Shown: piece after piece, positions 38,077-50,623 of the stretch
Numbering within the stretch: the first letter of the stretch is position 1
Layout of the letters: every line of letters starts with the position of its first letter
NCBI GenBank assembly: GCA_029449235.1
Contig: JANATG010000002.1
Span: 3,410,001 to 3,474,000 of the forward strand
Origin: Linnemannia schmuckeri
Lineage: Eukaryota; Mortierellomycota; Mortierellomycetes; Mortierellales; Mortierellaceae
Direction: 5' to 3'
Length of the DNA: 64,000 nucleotides
Notes under the pieces: model-generated
The model's database searches: none
The model's input: the letters and a program-made list of their open reading frames with translations, nothing else
What the model was told of the DNA's origin: nothing
Made by a program: the position numbers and the translations under genes

Positions 38077-39612
38077 TTAAAGCAACTGAGCAAGACCAGC
38101 AGCCATGGCAGCGGCAAGACCAAAGCCGGTCCAGGCAGCAGCAATATTATCAGCAGCACTGCGGCGAGGGCCGCCTGTTCCAGTGGGGTCAGATCCTCCG
38201 GAGTTCTTGGTGCCGGGAACGGCAGTATCGGTGAAAGTGCAGTTGGAGCTGGTACAGAGACACTGGGCGTTGATGGGGTCCCACCATTCCATTGCGCAGG
38301 TGGCAGGGACGGGGGTGCGATAGCCAGGCTGGCCGGGAGAAACAACGCGCTCAGGGACGGGGTCGTTGGGGGTAGGCATGGTCTTAGGACAGCCGTAGCA
38401 GGTTGACCAAGGGCCGGCGACAAAGTTGCAAGTCTCGATCACACCCTTGTCGATCGATCCAAGCTTGGCATCATCGAGACCGTTGCAAATCTCCTTGCTA
38501 ACAGCGGGTACAGTGCACTTCATGTAGGGCTGATCAGCAAGTTGAGACGAGGGAACAGGGTTCTGCATCCACTGGAGCAACTGTTGGTTGGTGACAAACC
38601 AGACATCAGGGAAGGTACGGGCATAGGCAAAGAATTCGTTGTAGAGTTGAGTAGCATTACCGACATGGACCGGGTGAAGATAGATACCGAAGGGAGAGCG
38701 GTTTCCATTGTAGTGGCGGTCAAAGTTCTTTCGGAGCCAGGTGGCGACGACCTCGGCCGAAGCATCCAGCTGCACATCCATGGCGTGGGGAATAGCAGTG
38801 GGCAGGTCGCTGTCCATGATTGCTGCCATGGGGATCTCCCACATGCCGGGGATTGAGATGGGTTTGTTGCAAATACCGTTCCAGCAGTCATTGGCCACAC
38901 CGTGGTCGAGGGTGTAGGGCCAGTAGGCGTCCGTGGGGACGGCATTGGTCGACGAGTCGTACAGGAACTTTTCCTGGCCAAGAATGGCAAAAGTGCCATC
39001 GGAGTAGTTCAGGAAGGGAGCACGGAATCCATTCAGCTTGGCAAAGGGAATGCCGGAGAAGGCGTTGATGGACCTTCGGTTGCCGGTGATTTCAGCTGTA
39101 ATAATAGACAGGAACGGTGTTTTGAAGACGAAGAAGAAGGATCCCTTGTTCAGTACGCCGATAGTTACCGTAGCAATCAATTATACGGAAGTACAAAGAT
39201 AGAAAACAAAAAAGGCTTTACCTGCGGGAGGAGTGCCGACGTGGGTCATAGTGTGGTCAGCAATCTCATTGCCAGCGGCATACCATTGCTGGATGAGGGC
39301 AAAGTCAGAGTAGATTGTTTGGGCGAACCAGGTGGCCTTGATAGGACAGCCGTTGGGATTAGTGTGAGGAGTCATCAACGCGCCGGCCACAGGGACAGTG
39401 GGCGCCTGAACGGCATCGTCAAAGGTGAGCGTGAAGAACTGAGGAACAGTCTTGGGATCCATTCCCTTTGGAGGTGTCAAGGAAGGGCACACACAGGCAG
39501 GGTGGATACATGTTGAAGGGTCGCACGACCCAACGGCAGCCTCAACATTAGCCAGAGTAGCAATCAGGACGGCTGAGACGGCAGCGACCAGGGAGAGTCT
39601 CGAAGAGCGCAT
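38077..39612 (-). CDS. Chitin/polysaccharide deacetylase, GPI-anchored
   Basis: Two exons, 39612-39222 and 39095-38077 (phase 1), 469 aa. Removes acetyl groups from chitin at the cell surface to make chitosan. The ATG at 39612 is preferred over one 69 bases upstream because it starts a good signal peptide (MRSSRLSLVAAVSAVLIATL ending at VEA). A Cys-rich segment (CDPSTCIHPACVC) comes next. NodB motifs: TLTFDDAV (catalytic and metal Asp), ADHTMTH (metal His pair), GFRAPFL (Arg/Pro of motif 3) and GIYLHPVH (motif 5). The C-terminal third is Cys-rich, then GGSDPTGTGG and a hydrophobic tail (AAAWTGFGLAAAMAAGLAQLL), a GPI-attachment signal. A TATA-like CATAAATAC lies near 39890. Confidence 0.88.
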
Positions 39613-41319
39613 TGTGGGATTGAATGTAGATGCTGGAGGATGTGATGGCCTGGAGTGGAGTGGAAGATTGACAGAAGGCAAGGCGCGTCAGGTGTCGAGA
39701 GAGCGATGGTGGTAGTGGTGGTGGTGGTGTAGTGAGGCCTTGTGAAGGAGGGAAGGAATGGAAGAAGGCGGGAAGTCAGGGAAGCCTAAGGTAGGTGGGA
39801 CGGAGGGGGTTGAAGCAAAACAGCAGGAGACAAAAGAAGTAGAAGAATTAGAAAAAGAAGAAAACGAATGGGAACCGGCGCCAAGGCGTATTTATGTTAT
39901 TGAACACTGACTATGTCAGTGCGGGGAGGAGGAGGATGTGGTGGTGGAGGAGAAGGGACCAGCATTCCACAGGATCCAATGATTAAAGGTGTAAAAAAAG
40001 TAAGGGAGAAAGGTAAGTCGGAGGAACATTGAGAGCAGGCATTTGTAGGGCAGGCGTTAAGGAGAGGGAGGGTGAAGAAAGGGGAGAGAGTGGGAGGGAT
40101 GAGGAGGAGGAGAAAGAGGAGAAGGAGAGGAGCGCGCCAGACAGTCAGACAGACGGCCAGCGGACAAGGCGCCCGGGGTCAGCGGAACCACAAAGTAGAG
40201 GCGAAGCTAGAGGACCATCGACTGTCCGACTGTTGGTCTGTCCGATAGAGTTGAATGCAAGCTGTAGGCTGGTGGGAGATAGCAGAGATGGGTTTAGATA
40301 GAAAAATGCGACTGTAAGAAGAAGCAAGGAATGCGATATGGAGACCCCCCGGTTTGTGCTGTCGTTTGTTTATTTTTCTTTGTCTCCATTGCAAGTGAGA
40401 AAGAGAGAGGGAGTGAGGGAGTCAAAGTGAGAATAGTTTGGGTTTTTACTTTTCGTTGTGTCAAGGGGAAGGAGACGCGTGAAAGGAGCCGATCTCCTTT
40501 CATTTATTTTGCCTTAGACACACAAAAGAAAAAAATGGAGAAAGTAAGGGCGGGGACGAGGGGGTAGGCCAGGAAGGCGACAAAAGGCGAGGGGTGGCCA
40601 AGAAAGAAACGCGGTCAAATGCAGGGAGACAGAGATAGAGAGAGTTTGTGTGTGAGCGAGAGAGAGAGAGCTGGAGCTGACCTTAAGAAAGAAAGAAAGA
40701 AACTAATGGAAAAATAGAAGGGAGGAAAAAAGATCCGGGAGTCAGCTAACACTTGCCAGGCTCGCTTCCACATCACTCTCTATCTCTATCTCTTTCTCTT
40801 TCTCTTTCTCTTTCTCTCTACTGTTTTCTCAATTGCCAAGGGGCACCGTACATAAAAAAACAGTTTGGTCGCATTCCCCCCCCCTCCTCCTCTCTTTCTC
40901 TCTCCCGATCTCATTCTCTTACTCCCCTCCCTAGGCTCTCACGTTGTCAGACGCGTCGAAAATCCTCGTTTGTCAATCTGGAGCATGCAGCTGGGCGAAT
41001 AAAAAGAAAAAAAAAGTGGATTCATTCGTCTCAACAATCGTCGGAACATGGACACTCGTCGTCGTAGGAGTAGAACTTCGGATAATAGAAATAAAAACCT
41101 CCTGTTTACAATATATTGCTGTTTACCTCGGATTGGCCCCACGGCTTTTCAGTTGAGAGCTGCTGCACGTTGAGGATCATGATGTTGTGTAATATCCCGA
41201 ATACAGGTCATATCGCCACTTAAAGGTATACCGTATGCATGTCATTTTCCATTTTTCATTTATTTTGCTTGTCAAGGAAAATAACAACAAAAAAAGTCGA
41301 GTAGCCTTGTTCTGGACCA
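39613..41319. other. Intergenic, low-complexity
   Basis: About 1.7 kb: the promoter and leader of the chitin deacetylase on the left, then purine-rich and CT-repeat tracts (40060-40130, 40620-40710, 40780-40820 and 40877-40930). Open frames here are simple-sequence readings. I see no gene, RNA or transposon. Confidence 0.5.
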
Positions 41320-42420
41320 CTAGAAGACGGTCATAAGGGCAAAGCATCCATAGAAGAGTCCCACTGGGTAGGCAACCAGGAAACGCTGGTCGTTCATGCC
41401 GAGAACTGCAGTGAAGAATCCAGAAGATGAGTAGGTGCACCATGCGATAGCCAAAGCGGACAGGATGTATCCAAGTCCACCACTACGAAGAGTTTGAATT
41501 GCCATTGGTTAGTTACATCAGTTAAGAACCCACAAGGCACCATGAGAGTGTGATGAAATCGCAAGAACTGTGCGGCGTAACTTACTTCAGAGTAAACAAC
41601 GTGCTCACACTACTCAACATAACCAGTGGTAACATGCAGTATCCGAGGACACTGGCCGTCTTGGGGATATCAACGCCCTGGGGTGACATCAAGTTCAGGA
41701 TCAGGAACAGGACAGAGCAGCCTACTACTGCTACTCCATAGATATATCCAAAGTGCTGCTTTCCAGACTAGCATCGTTATTAAAGAAAGTGAAGAGTTAA
41801 TAGCAAGTTTAGCACTTAAATATCTCTCAGCGCATAGATATATAACCTACCAGGAGAAGGAAGGTTCCAAAGGCAAGGCAGAACAACAATGGGCCAGCCA
41901 GATCTGTGTCGTCCATGATGTTGCGGTCCACAGGCCGAAGAGGGTTGAGAACGGTAAACGACTTTGTCTTGATGTGGCTAAAGTTGATACCGAGCTCTAT
42001 GACGCCACATATTAAAATTTCTCTATTTCGATTAGTATATATTGTCCTTGACTCTGAAATAAGTATTTGTTTGTTGGCAGCTGTTTGATCCTGTGCTGTC
42101 TTTACACCGTAGCAGGTATGAGATAACATACCCTCCAACAGTGGCGGTTCGCCCTCGAGACCACCGGCACCAAAGGCAGAGAGCCAGCTGATAGGCTGTG
42201 AGCTCATCTGGGCTCCAGGAACAGAGTTGTATCCGCCATAGCCAAGTTCTGGCGCGGGCGACATGGTATTGCCAGGGAAAGAGGAGGATCGCTGTTGTTG
42301 GTGTCCATAGCCGCCACTAGAGGGATCTCCGTACTGACTTGGGAAGAACTGCAAGTTGTCCGAGGTTTGTCCTGCACTATTGTAGTCGCCGTAGCTGTTC
42401 TGGTCGAAGATGGCCGACAT
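41320..42420 (-). CDS. YIP1: Yip1 (YIPF5 orthologue), ER-Golgi membrane protein
   Basis: Four exons: 42420-42132, 41996-41851, 41767-41586, 41482-41320, all GT-AG with consistent phases, 259 aa. Yip1 binds Ypt/Rab GTPases with Yif1 and supports COPII vesicle formation and transport between ER and Golgi. The first 100 residues are Gly/Ser/Tyr/Gln-rich and cytosolic. The Yip1 core follows: ELGINFSHIKTKSFTVLNPL, then DTDLAGPLLFCLAFGTFLLL, SGKQHFGYIYG, ASVLGYCMLPLVMLSS and the closing FLVAYPVGLFYGCFALMTVF, with five hydrophobic segments. The length fits the family. Divergent from the FAD synthase gene. Confidence 0.93.
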
Positions 42421-42965
42421 GTCTAGTTTTTTCTGTGATGATAGATGTGTTGCTTGGTTTGAGGAGGAGAGCGCGAGATGATAAGAGAAGTTGTTCCTTG
42501 TGTGCTGTCGCGCGGCGAAGTTGAGTGTATTATAGGCTGGGAGTTGTTGTTCGTTGAGAATGAGAACTTCTGTCGACCGATGTATCGTCTATTTGTTGTT
42601 GATTGTCGTGGTGGGCGAAGAGAGAGAGATGGATGATGTAAAGACAGGTTCAGCAATGGTCTATTCTTGTTCTTGATCGTCGTGGCGAGAGCACCTTGCT
42701 TCTTGGGCGACCCTTAACCCATCTGAGCCTGAATCACGTGCAATCGACTTTCTCATGCTAATTGAATGATGCGGGTCTGCGCTTTTTGGTTGTCAGTTAT
42801 TCTTCCCAATTCGGTCAACTTTTTTCTATTGTCTTCTCAAGAGGCTCTTCTTCTTCTCGTTGTTGCTCTCTTTCACTCTCTCTTCACCCTCTCCCCTCGA
42901 CACTCTCCACTCTTCCCACCCTTCTCCGGCCACGCAACAGGCACCATACACCCTTCACCCTGACC
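42421..42965. other. Divergent promoter region
   Basis: 545 bp between the divergent YIP1 and FAD synthase genes. A pyrimidine-rich tract, 42837-42935, lies just before the likely start of the plus-strand gene. No other gene seen. Confidence 0.5.
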
Positions 42966-45113
42966 ATGACAAGAATGATGCCCTCGCAAGGATCACTTAC
43001 CGAGGACCAAGAAACCGTCGGACTCATCAGTATGGACTCCTTCATACAATATAAAAAAGAAGCTGTTGTTACCATGGAGGCAAAAGACTTATTGTTGATG
43101 GAGCACCTTTCTACTTTTCAACACTAACAACCACCTTATCCACCTCCTTTGCTACTGAAATAGTTGTCTCTGACTCCCCTTCTCATAAGAACTTTACACT
43201 TCCTCAACCAGTCCACTTCAACATCACTCGTTCAAAGGTCGTCTCTTCTTCCATCGACATCACTCGCACAGCCGCTACCTTCTCTCGGGATCACTCTCTT
43301 GTCTTTGTCGTCTTGCTCGCCAACAGCGAGTCGACACAGGGCACAATCTTGATCGAGCGTCAGGAGTCCGTCTTGGGGGCCATTGCAGATACGTTTGGTC
43401 AAGATTTGTTTGATGCTCGCCAAAAAGACGCCCTTCACTGTCCATTGGAGAACAATAAGCCAGAGCAGGAACAACCAACAGCCAACGGGACCACTCACGA
43501 CAGCCAGGAGAGTGCGCAGATTAACGGAGCCAAGGACGAGGCACCGGAGGACAGAAAGATCTACGATGGACGGACACCCTGCAAGGGCGAAGTTCATTAC
43601 ATCAGAGTCCCCGGACAGAAGCAGCTCCAGCCGGTGATTTCGGTTCACAACGTTCATACTTTGATCGAACCAATCGTCAACTATACCCAACCTTCCGAAT
43701 CGCCGGTAACAACAGTAGCAACAACGATGGACGCGGTCACTTTGGCCCTAGATGCCCTCTACTCGAGCCGGCCTTCGTTTGTACTCCCCATTGACGGTTT
43801 CCAGGTTATGCGGGATGTGTATCACCTCATCGAACTCGCTAATGCGCATGATGCCCTGCTCTCGGGTAAGGGGCAATTGTGCGAAATCGCAACAACTGCG
43901 ATAGCGCCAACGTCCACGGCGGAATCTAAATTAATGAATGAGCGAGATCAGCATTGCTGGAAGAGTGTGCGGCACGCCGTTGAGGTGATTGAAGAAGCCG
44001 TCCGGCGTTACGGGTATGTCCCTCCCTTCATCTCTTCTTAAACTTCTCGTACAGTTTATCACTTTCTAGATGTCACACAACTTTTTTACTAAACCGCATT
44101 TTTGTTCGTTGTCGCTGACGACTTTGTTTTTGCGTTTTTGTTCTCCATAGGCCAGCTGGTATCTCACTTTCGTTCAATGGAGGCAAGGACTGCACAGTAC
44201 TTCTGCATCTCTTTGTGGCCGTCCTCTACAAAATTCATGGCGCTGAGCAGCAACAGCACACACCCCCAGATACCCCTCAGCATGAGCAACAGAGGCCGCC
44301 TCATCCTCAACGCTACCCCATCGCCTCCATCTATGTCACCGACAAGAACCCGTTCGGTCAGGTTGAGCGCTTTGTTGATGACGAGATTGAGAGATACAAC
44401 TTGAACTTGATTAGGATACCAGGACCCATGAAGAAGGCACTTGAGGAATACAACCTTCTCAATGGCGATGTTAATGCCATCATGGTCGGAACTCGTCGTG
44501 ATGACCCTCATGGAGGTAATGAGAAACCCTAGCGTACTGACTTCTCTTTCCGAAATACCCATGGCGTGATATATGTGGGACGATCCCTCTAACCCAGACA
44601 TTCGTTCACTGTCGTACTGTCGTACTACTCTTAGGTCCATTGAAACCATTTACGCCTTGTGATCCCTCTTGGCCACCTTTCATGCGGATCCACCCGATCT
44701 TGGATTGGACGTATCACGATATCTGGTCATTTTTGAGGACGATCAATGTACCATACTGTGGGTTGTATGATCTCGGCTACACTTCGCTCGGAGGACGGGA
44801 CAACACTTTCCCGAACCCTGAACTGAGACGCTTGAGCATTGGGCCCTTTTTCGACACTGCGGCTATCTCACATTTGAAGGAGCTTGGACCCGGAGCTGGA
44901 GCTGCAAATCTGGAGGATACTGTTCGCGAGCAGGTGATGAAGACCAATTGCATTGGGAATGGAGGCGCTAATGGCACGGTCGAGAGGGACGCGCAGCTGT
45001 TGCAGCAATTCCACGAGGTGGATCAGACCCTTGATCGGATGGAGGAGAACTTTTTGTTTGGACCAGCATGGAAGTTGTCTGGAGGAGAAAGCGAACGTTG
45101 CGGGCGGTCATAG
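42966..45113 (+). CDS. FAD1: FAD synthase (FMN adenylyltransferase), 5' end uncertain
   Basis: Joins FMN to AMP from ATP to make FAD. Firm exons: (open from 43055)-44013, 44151-44515, 44635-45113, with good splice sites. The last two encode the PAPS-reductase-like core: SLSFNGGKDCTVLLHL (ATP loop), IYVTDKNPF, MVGTRRDDPHG, then FMRIHPILDWTYHDIW and YCGLYDLGYTSLGGRDNT. Upstream the frame stays open for some 320 codons without a clear ATG. An ATG at 42966 is in another frame and needs an unseen intron; the first ATG in frame is 43727, which alone would give a normal-sized enzyme. The upstream part (AIADTFGQDLFD, PVISVHNVHTLIEPIV) loosely recalls the molybdopterin-binding-like domain fused to animal FLAD1. 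Function certain; start and extension not. Confidence 0.8.
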
Positions 45114-45381
45114 CAGCAGACATTACACTCGATAGAATGCCAAACGAAACGCCAGCGTCTTACTAGCTAATAGAACCTCTACGTGAAAACATATTTGACT
45201 CTCTTAATATGTGTCAGATAGACTTTGACTAAGGACGAGGACTGTGACGCGCTCGCTCGGATCGATTTCGGTTGACAGAGGTACAAATAGACAGGCGTTA
45301 CGCCTCTTTTTCTTTCCCTCTCCCTTTTTCTTTTCTCTCATCAATTCCACCCTCAAGCCACCAACACACACTCAATTTACA

Positions 45382-46360
45382 ATGGCCACCGTCCACAAGA
45401 TTGTCCACTCCGAGAACGCCCCTGCTGCCCTTGGCCCCTACTGTAAGCAAGAACACAAGAAGCATCAGGAACAGAAGGGATGACGACGAAGCCCATGACA
45501 CTCCGTCCCTTCTTTCTCTCATTCACTATAATGAACGCACACAAAGGACTCTTTGATTTTGGTTCCCACGCTATTATTCTCGCGATACTCATTCTTCTCA
45601 CGTCATGTTCTTTTATCACTTTTTTCATCCTCTATTACAGCCCAGGCCATTGTTGCCAACGGTTTTGTTTTCTGCTCTGGCTCGATCGGTATCAACCCCC
45701 AGACCGGTGCCGTCCCCGAGGGTGTTGAGGCCCAGACTGTAAGTTATATGCGAACAAATAAAAATAACGTGAAGTTTTGCTTGCCCAGTTTCTCCCTTCT
45801 CTTTCACTACCCCCTCGTCTCTACAACGGACCAAGCATGAGTGAGTCACTGTGGTCATGATGCCATATCTCGAGAGATTTTCCATTACTGATCGCCCTGG
45901 GAAAATTTTGTGACATTTTATTATACAGGAACAAGTCTTTGCCAACATGGGCGCTGTCCTCAAGGGAGCCCACTCCTCGTTCGCTCAGATCGTCAAGACC
46001 ACCGTCTTCTTGAAGGACCTCAAGGACTTTGATGCCGTCAACAAGATCTACGCCAAGGTATGTTGTACATTTATTCTTTTTATGCAACATCGCAAGGACA
46101 CTGTTTTTTAGGGAGGGTGAACTTGAGAAGAAACAAGACAACATAGAAAGCAAGCGATGGGATTCTCTTTTGTTTCTCAATGTGGACCGACTGCACCCAC
46201 TAGCAAACAAACAAGCAGACCATTAGTGATGCTAATATCGAGATAATCTCAACTGCCACCATAGAACATGGGTGGTGCTCTCCCTGCCCGCTCCTGCGTC
46301 GAGGTCGCTCGTCTCCCCAAGGACGTCTTGGTTGAGATTGAGTGCATTGCCACCGTTTAA
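45382..46360 (+). CDS. RidA/Mmf1 enamine/imine deaminase (YjgF/UK114)
   Basis: Four exons: 45382-45442, 45641-45738, 45929-46057, 46265-46360, phases consistent, 127 aa. The family hydrolyses reactive 2-aminoacrylate-type enamines made by PLP enzymes; the yeast forms act in cytosol (Hmf1) or mitochondria (Mmf1). Motifs: ENAPAALGPYSQAIVANGFVF, a SGSIGINPQTG loop, NMGAVLKGAHSSF, KTTVFLKDL, PARSCVEVARLPKD (with the conserved substrate-binding Arg) and VEIECIATV at the end. There is no clear presequence, so a cytosolic form is likely. A strong pyrimidine tract lies upstream at 45303-45340. Confidence 0.93.
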
Positions 46361-46666
46361 ACTCGTTTACATACGCATAACTTGCGACTAAAAACTGGAT
46401 ATATTTAAAATAAAAGAAACCCCTTGTATAAGAAACGAATGAGCCATCCCTATAGCTGTATCATATGGTCGTTTGTGACATGAAAGAGTCCTCATGCCCG
46501 CAGCTACGAACCCACCAAATTGAGTCAAGGGCAAGTTTATCGAATGGAATTTGGTGGCACATCAGGGCGACAGTCACGATGTTGACTTTTCAACTTAATT
46601 TTTTTAAAAGAGACATGCTCCTTTTTACATTCATGCCTCCTTACAACTTAATCTCTCACTTTCGCC
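46361..46666. other. Short intergenic
   Basis: 306 bp between two plus-strand genes; it holds the 3' UTR of the RidA gene (AATAAAA-type sequence at about 46408) and the promoter of the F-box/JmjC gene. Nothing else seen. Confidence 0.5.
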
Positions 46667-48607
46667 ATGCCGACTCACGAAGCACCCTCGACAACTAAGC
46701 AGCCAGCAGCCAAAAAACAGCGGTTCATTATTCGTCACGAAAAGTCGAAAATAACGACCAAACATGTCATGTCCCTCCAACACCCCCTCGGTATCAAACC
46801 CCTGGGCAACTACTACATGGACGCCACTCGTTCCGATTTCACCGGATCCTGTCGTGGTCCTTCCCTCGGACACCTGTCCCAATTGACGGATGAGATCATC
46901 ATGGAGATTCTCAACTTACTCTCCCCAAGCGATCTTCTGACCCTGAGTGCGACATCCAAGGTCCTGTACGCGTTAACACATCTGGATGACATGTGGAAGA
47001 GCTTGACGATTGAGCGGTTCAAGGGTGATTGGGTCTGGCAGGACGACACTTGGAGGGCAACGTTCCTGAAACGGTCTGATCCCGAATACGATACTTCGAT
47101 GATTCTCAAGAACAGGGACCAGATGAAGCTGAAGGGGTTTTATTCAGATGTCCTCTTCCAGTCCTTTTACTGCGCTGCGATCGGAATGGAGCCTTACACG
47201 GTCGTCGAGAACATTGACCGTCGCTCAGGATTGAGTCTGAACGATTTCATTCAGGAATACGAGCGACCCGGGAAACCAGTCATTATCGCCGATGGAGCCA
47301 AGCACTGGCCGGCCATGACCAAATGGTCCACAGAGTACTTTCTCAAGACATGGCCTGATGCTGTGTTGAGAGCAGAGTCAGTCGATGTGAAGGTAGAGAA
47401 CTATTTCAAATATGCCCAGGGGACCAAGGATGAGAGTCCGTTGTATCTGTTTGACAAGAAATTTGGAGAACGCTGTCAGGGAATTCTGGAGGATATGGAG
47501 GTGCCTGTTTACTTTCGGGAGGATTTTTTTGGAATGATGAAGGAGAGGAGACCTGATTACCGGTGGATTATTATCGGCCCTGCTCGTTCTGGATCTACCT
47601 TCCACAAGGTACATAAGTCACACTACTTGTTGCTCATGTCTGAGAAAGTTATGAAGGAAACTAAGCTGCTATATTGTTATTCGTTATGTATCATCTTAGG
47701 ATCCTAATGCGACGTCTGCATGGAATGCTGTTATTACAGGATCGAAGAAATGGATCATGTTTCCACCGCACATTCTCCCTCCCGGAGTCTTCACAAACGA
47801 AGGTAACGAACAGGCTCACTGTCAAGCATGTACTCACTACTGATGAACTCCAAGAACAAACATAAACTAACGCGTGTCTGGTGTAAAAAAAAAATAGACG
47901 AGTCAGAGGTGACTTCTCCAGTATCCCTAATGGAGTGGTTCAGCAACTTTTACGCTTCAACCCAGTTCCCCGACGATCCCGCCGATCGCCCACTGGAAGG
48001 AATCTGTCGCGAGGGCGAAATCATGTTTGTGCCTCGAGGATGGTGGCATGCGGTCGTGAACCTGGAAGACTGTATTGCTATTACACAGAACTATGTCGGA
48101 TCCCAGAACCTCAAGGAGACGATGGAGTTCTTGTACATGAAACGGGATCAGGTCTCGGGTGTTGCGGATGATCGCCGTGAGGGACTGTATGAGGAGTTCA
48201 AGGAGGCGTTCTCTCGCAGCAATTGGACCCCACCAGAGGAAGCAGACGTCGACACCCTTCAGGAAGATGGAAGCTCCATGGGTGCGGAGGAAATTGGCAG
48301 GAAGCGAGCGTTGATGGAGATGTGGGAGAAGAACGAGCAGGAGATTGAGCAGATGTCCAAGGCTCTGAAGCAGCGGTGCAAGGGAGGTGCTGGTGCGCCT
48401 GAGCAGCTTTCTTTTTGGGAGATGGCTAAACGAGGAGGAGCAACGGCGGTGTGTGACAAGGAGGGCGAGAATGGTGCTGAGGTGAACGGTGGATCTGGAG
48501 GTGGATTTAGCTTCTCTTTTGGATTTACTTCAGATGAGGAGGAGGACGAGGAAGACCCAGTCGAGAAAGAACCCCTAGAGCAGGAGGACGTATCGTCGAT
48601 AGCGTAG
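46667..48607 (+). CDS. F-box / JmjC-domain oxygenase
   Basis: Three exons: 46667-47608, 47700-47802, 47898-48607, 584 aa. An F-box (residues about 68-110: LSQLTDEIIMEILNLLSPSDLL, KVLYAL) would bind Skp1 of an SCF ligase. A JmjC fold of the JMJD6/Tyw5-like class follows: KPVIIADGAKHWPAM, the Fe(II) motif FHKDPNATSAWN (H313, D315), GSKKWIMFPP, and the third ligand in PRGWWHAVVN (H399). The 2-oxoglutarate Lys would sit in the KKW stretch. A C-terminal Glu-rich tail ends in DEEEDEEDPVEKE. Splicing rebuilds HKD exactly at the first junction. Such fusions are seen in fungi and protists; substrate unknown. Nuclear action is likely from the KKQR near the start. Confidence 0.85.
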
Positions 48608-48890
48608 CGATCGATAGAAAACAACACACAATACCCTGTCAAGAATAGCATCTGCTTGAAAAATCGGCAGCACAACTCTTCTCAACGGTCTATTTGCATC
48701 CATGTGAGAACGTCAAAAAAAGATCGTGCGAATCCCCAGTCACACCAGTCCCTTCGCTCACTCCCGTGCGTCGAAGCTTCTTCCCCAACTTTTTATTCTC
48801 CCTTTTTGTTCCTTCACCTTCTCTCCTGATCCCTCAACCCTTTCTTCCTTCTTTACCTTCCCTCTTACATCAAGTTCTTTTGTTACAGCC

Positions 48891-50623
48891 ATGGGCGCAT
48901 CCAGTTTTGAAGTCACCCTCGCCAGGATCACCGGCCCTGAGTTCATCGAGTTTCTGTGGGAGAAGATCAATACTGCTCCATGCCAAGTCGCCATCTGTAA
49001 GAAAATAATTATGTCACAGTACTGAAACCGCTTCACGTACCTTGGGGAAAAAAAGACGCTCCGCCAGCGTTCTCACTCGGACCAGGAATACTATGTGTCG
49101 TTGGTAGATAGTTCTCAGGAAACCAATTGAGCTTCAGCTGCAAGACGTGGATGCGTTCCTTTCTTTCATAGTGTTGAGGTATCAGGAGCGACTTGCACTT
49201 TTGTTAACTGCAGTGGACCGCCAGGATGGACCTTGAGTTGAGAAAGAAGGAAAGCAAGACTGCGAAAAAAAAAGAATGGGGCAAAAATCTTATCACGAAT
49301 ATGGGAATAAGGGAAACAAGACACATTTGCCTTAGAAACCCAGCGCGCGCTCTTTTTATACTCATACTCGTCTCTCTGCTTGCTCCGGAAATAATGAAAC
49401 AGTGGCCATGATCTTGCATGTTGCCAACTACAACATCACTGCCCGTTTCGAGTACAACACCCGTGGATTCACCAAGGTAAAGCAAAACAAATGCATTAAA
49501 GGAAAAGAAAGGAGTACCTTGCTGCGACTTTTAGGCGTGATAATAGGTCGCGTGAAAGAAATGTATGACAAAAGAAAAAAAAAAAGGTAAAAACAGGTTC
49601 GCTCTGTCGTTGATGTTTCTACACGTGATACTAACATCAATTCCTTACCTTTTTTTTGCTTCCTTTTCCTTCTCACTCAACCCCACAAAAAAAACCAATA
49701 GGTGATTGGAAAGAATGCAATTTACTTCTACGCTGTGTATTTGATTTTAAGTGCCCTCGTCCGCGACCACTTTATCCACCTCGCCGTCGCTCCTGATGCT
49801 GGTTCTGTAAGTATCATGTTTTTTTCTCACACTATTCTTTAACGCGTGACCTGCGAAATGAATCAAATTTGGAGGCAAACAGAAACGTATCTCATTATTG
49901 CACCTTTTTTATATTTCATCAATCAGCTTGTCTTGTTCCCTGCCGCCGTCGCCACTGTTCTTGGAGCCGTTTGCTTCGTCTCGGGTGCTCTCTTGAACCT
50001 CTGGACTTTAAACGTAAGGAGTATTTCTGTTTGACAGTATTTGTTCAAGCATGTCACTTTGAAGTATATTAACTGGATTCGATATTTACTAAACCTGAAA
50101 TGCTACAGTCGCTCGGAATCAAGGGAATGTACAACGGTGACAGCTTTGGTTTCTTGTTCGATGCTCCCGTAAGTCTCTCTCTCAGGAATCGTTTTTATAT
50201 TTTGGATGTAAGCAGGTTCTGAAGTTTGCGTTATCGCCAGATCTTTTCCTCATCACATTCGCCATTCATTTCTCGTTGTTAGGTTGAGGATGGTCCTTAC
50301 CAGTACTTCAGCGACCCCCAGTATGTCGGCACCACTTTGTCGCTTGTCGGCACTGGGATCTACTACCAGTCTGTCATTGGATACGTCTTGGCCATTGACA
50401 TGTACATCATCTTCTGGATCTCTGTCATGTTCTTCGAGGTATATTTTTCTCTTCACTCTTTTGCTCTAACCTGCTGCCTCGATTTTCAATTGAAGTTGTA
50501 TGGCAACATTCAAGTGCTTAACAGATATTGCATCTCACACCTTTTTTTTTTTTTTTTTCTTTTCGTCGAATCCAGGGCCCTCACATGAGACGCATTTACT
50601 CCAAGAAGACCAAGTCCGAGTAA
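48891..50623 (+). CDS. OPI3: Phospholipid N-methyltransferase, Opi3/PEMT type
   Basis: Seven exons: 48891-48996, 49403-49476, 49702-49806, 49927-50013, 50109-50168, 50283-50438, 50576-50623; phases all fit, 211 aa, the usual size for Opi3. It catalyses the last SAM-dependent methylations from phosphatidyl-monomethylethanolamine to phosphatidylcholine in the ER membrane. Motifs: VANYNITARFEYNTR, several hydrophobic helices, LGIKGMYNGDSFGFLFD (SAM-binding GxG-type segment), YFSDPQYVGTTLSLVG, and FFEGPHMRRIYSKK with the family EGP/Glu pair at the end. TTACAG just before the ATG may be the end of a 5' UTR intron. Confidence 0.92.

Noticed and set aside
37923..38423. 166-aa frame opposite reading of the deacetylase end
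   Set aside because: Same strand as, but out of frame with, the chitin deacetylase C-terminus; Pro/Ala-rich shadow.
43164..43352. 62-aa frame near the FAD synthase start as an uORF or separate gene
   Set aside because: It overlaps the longer open frame that joins the FAD synthase exons and has no recognisable features.
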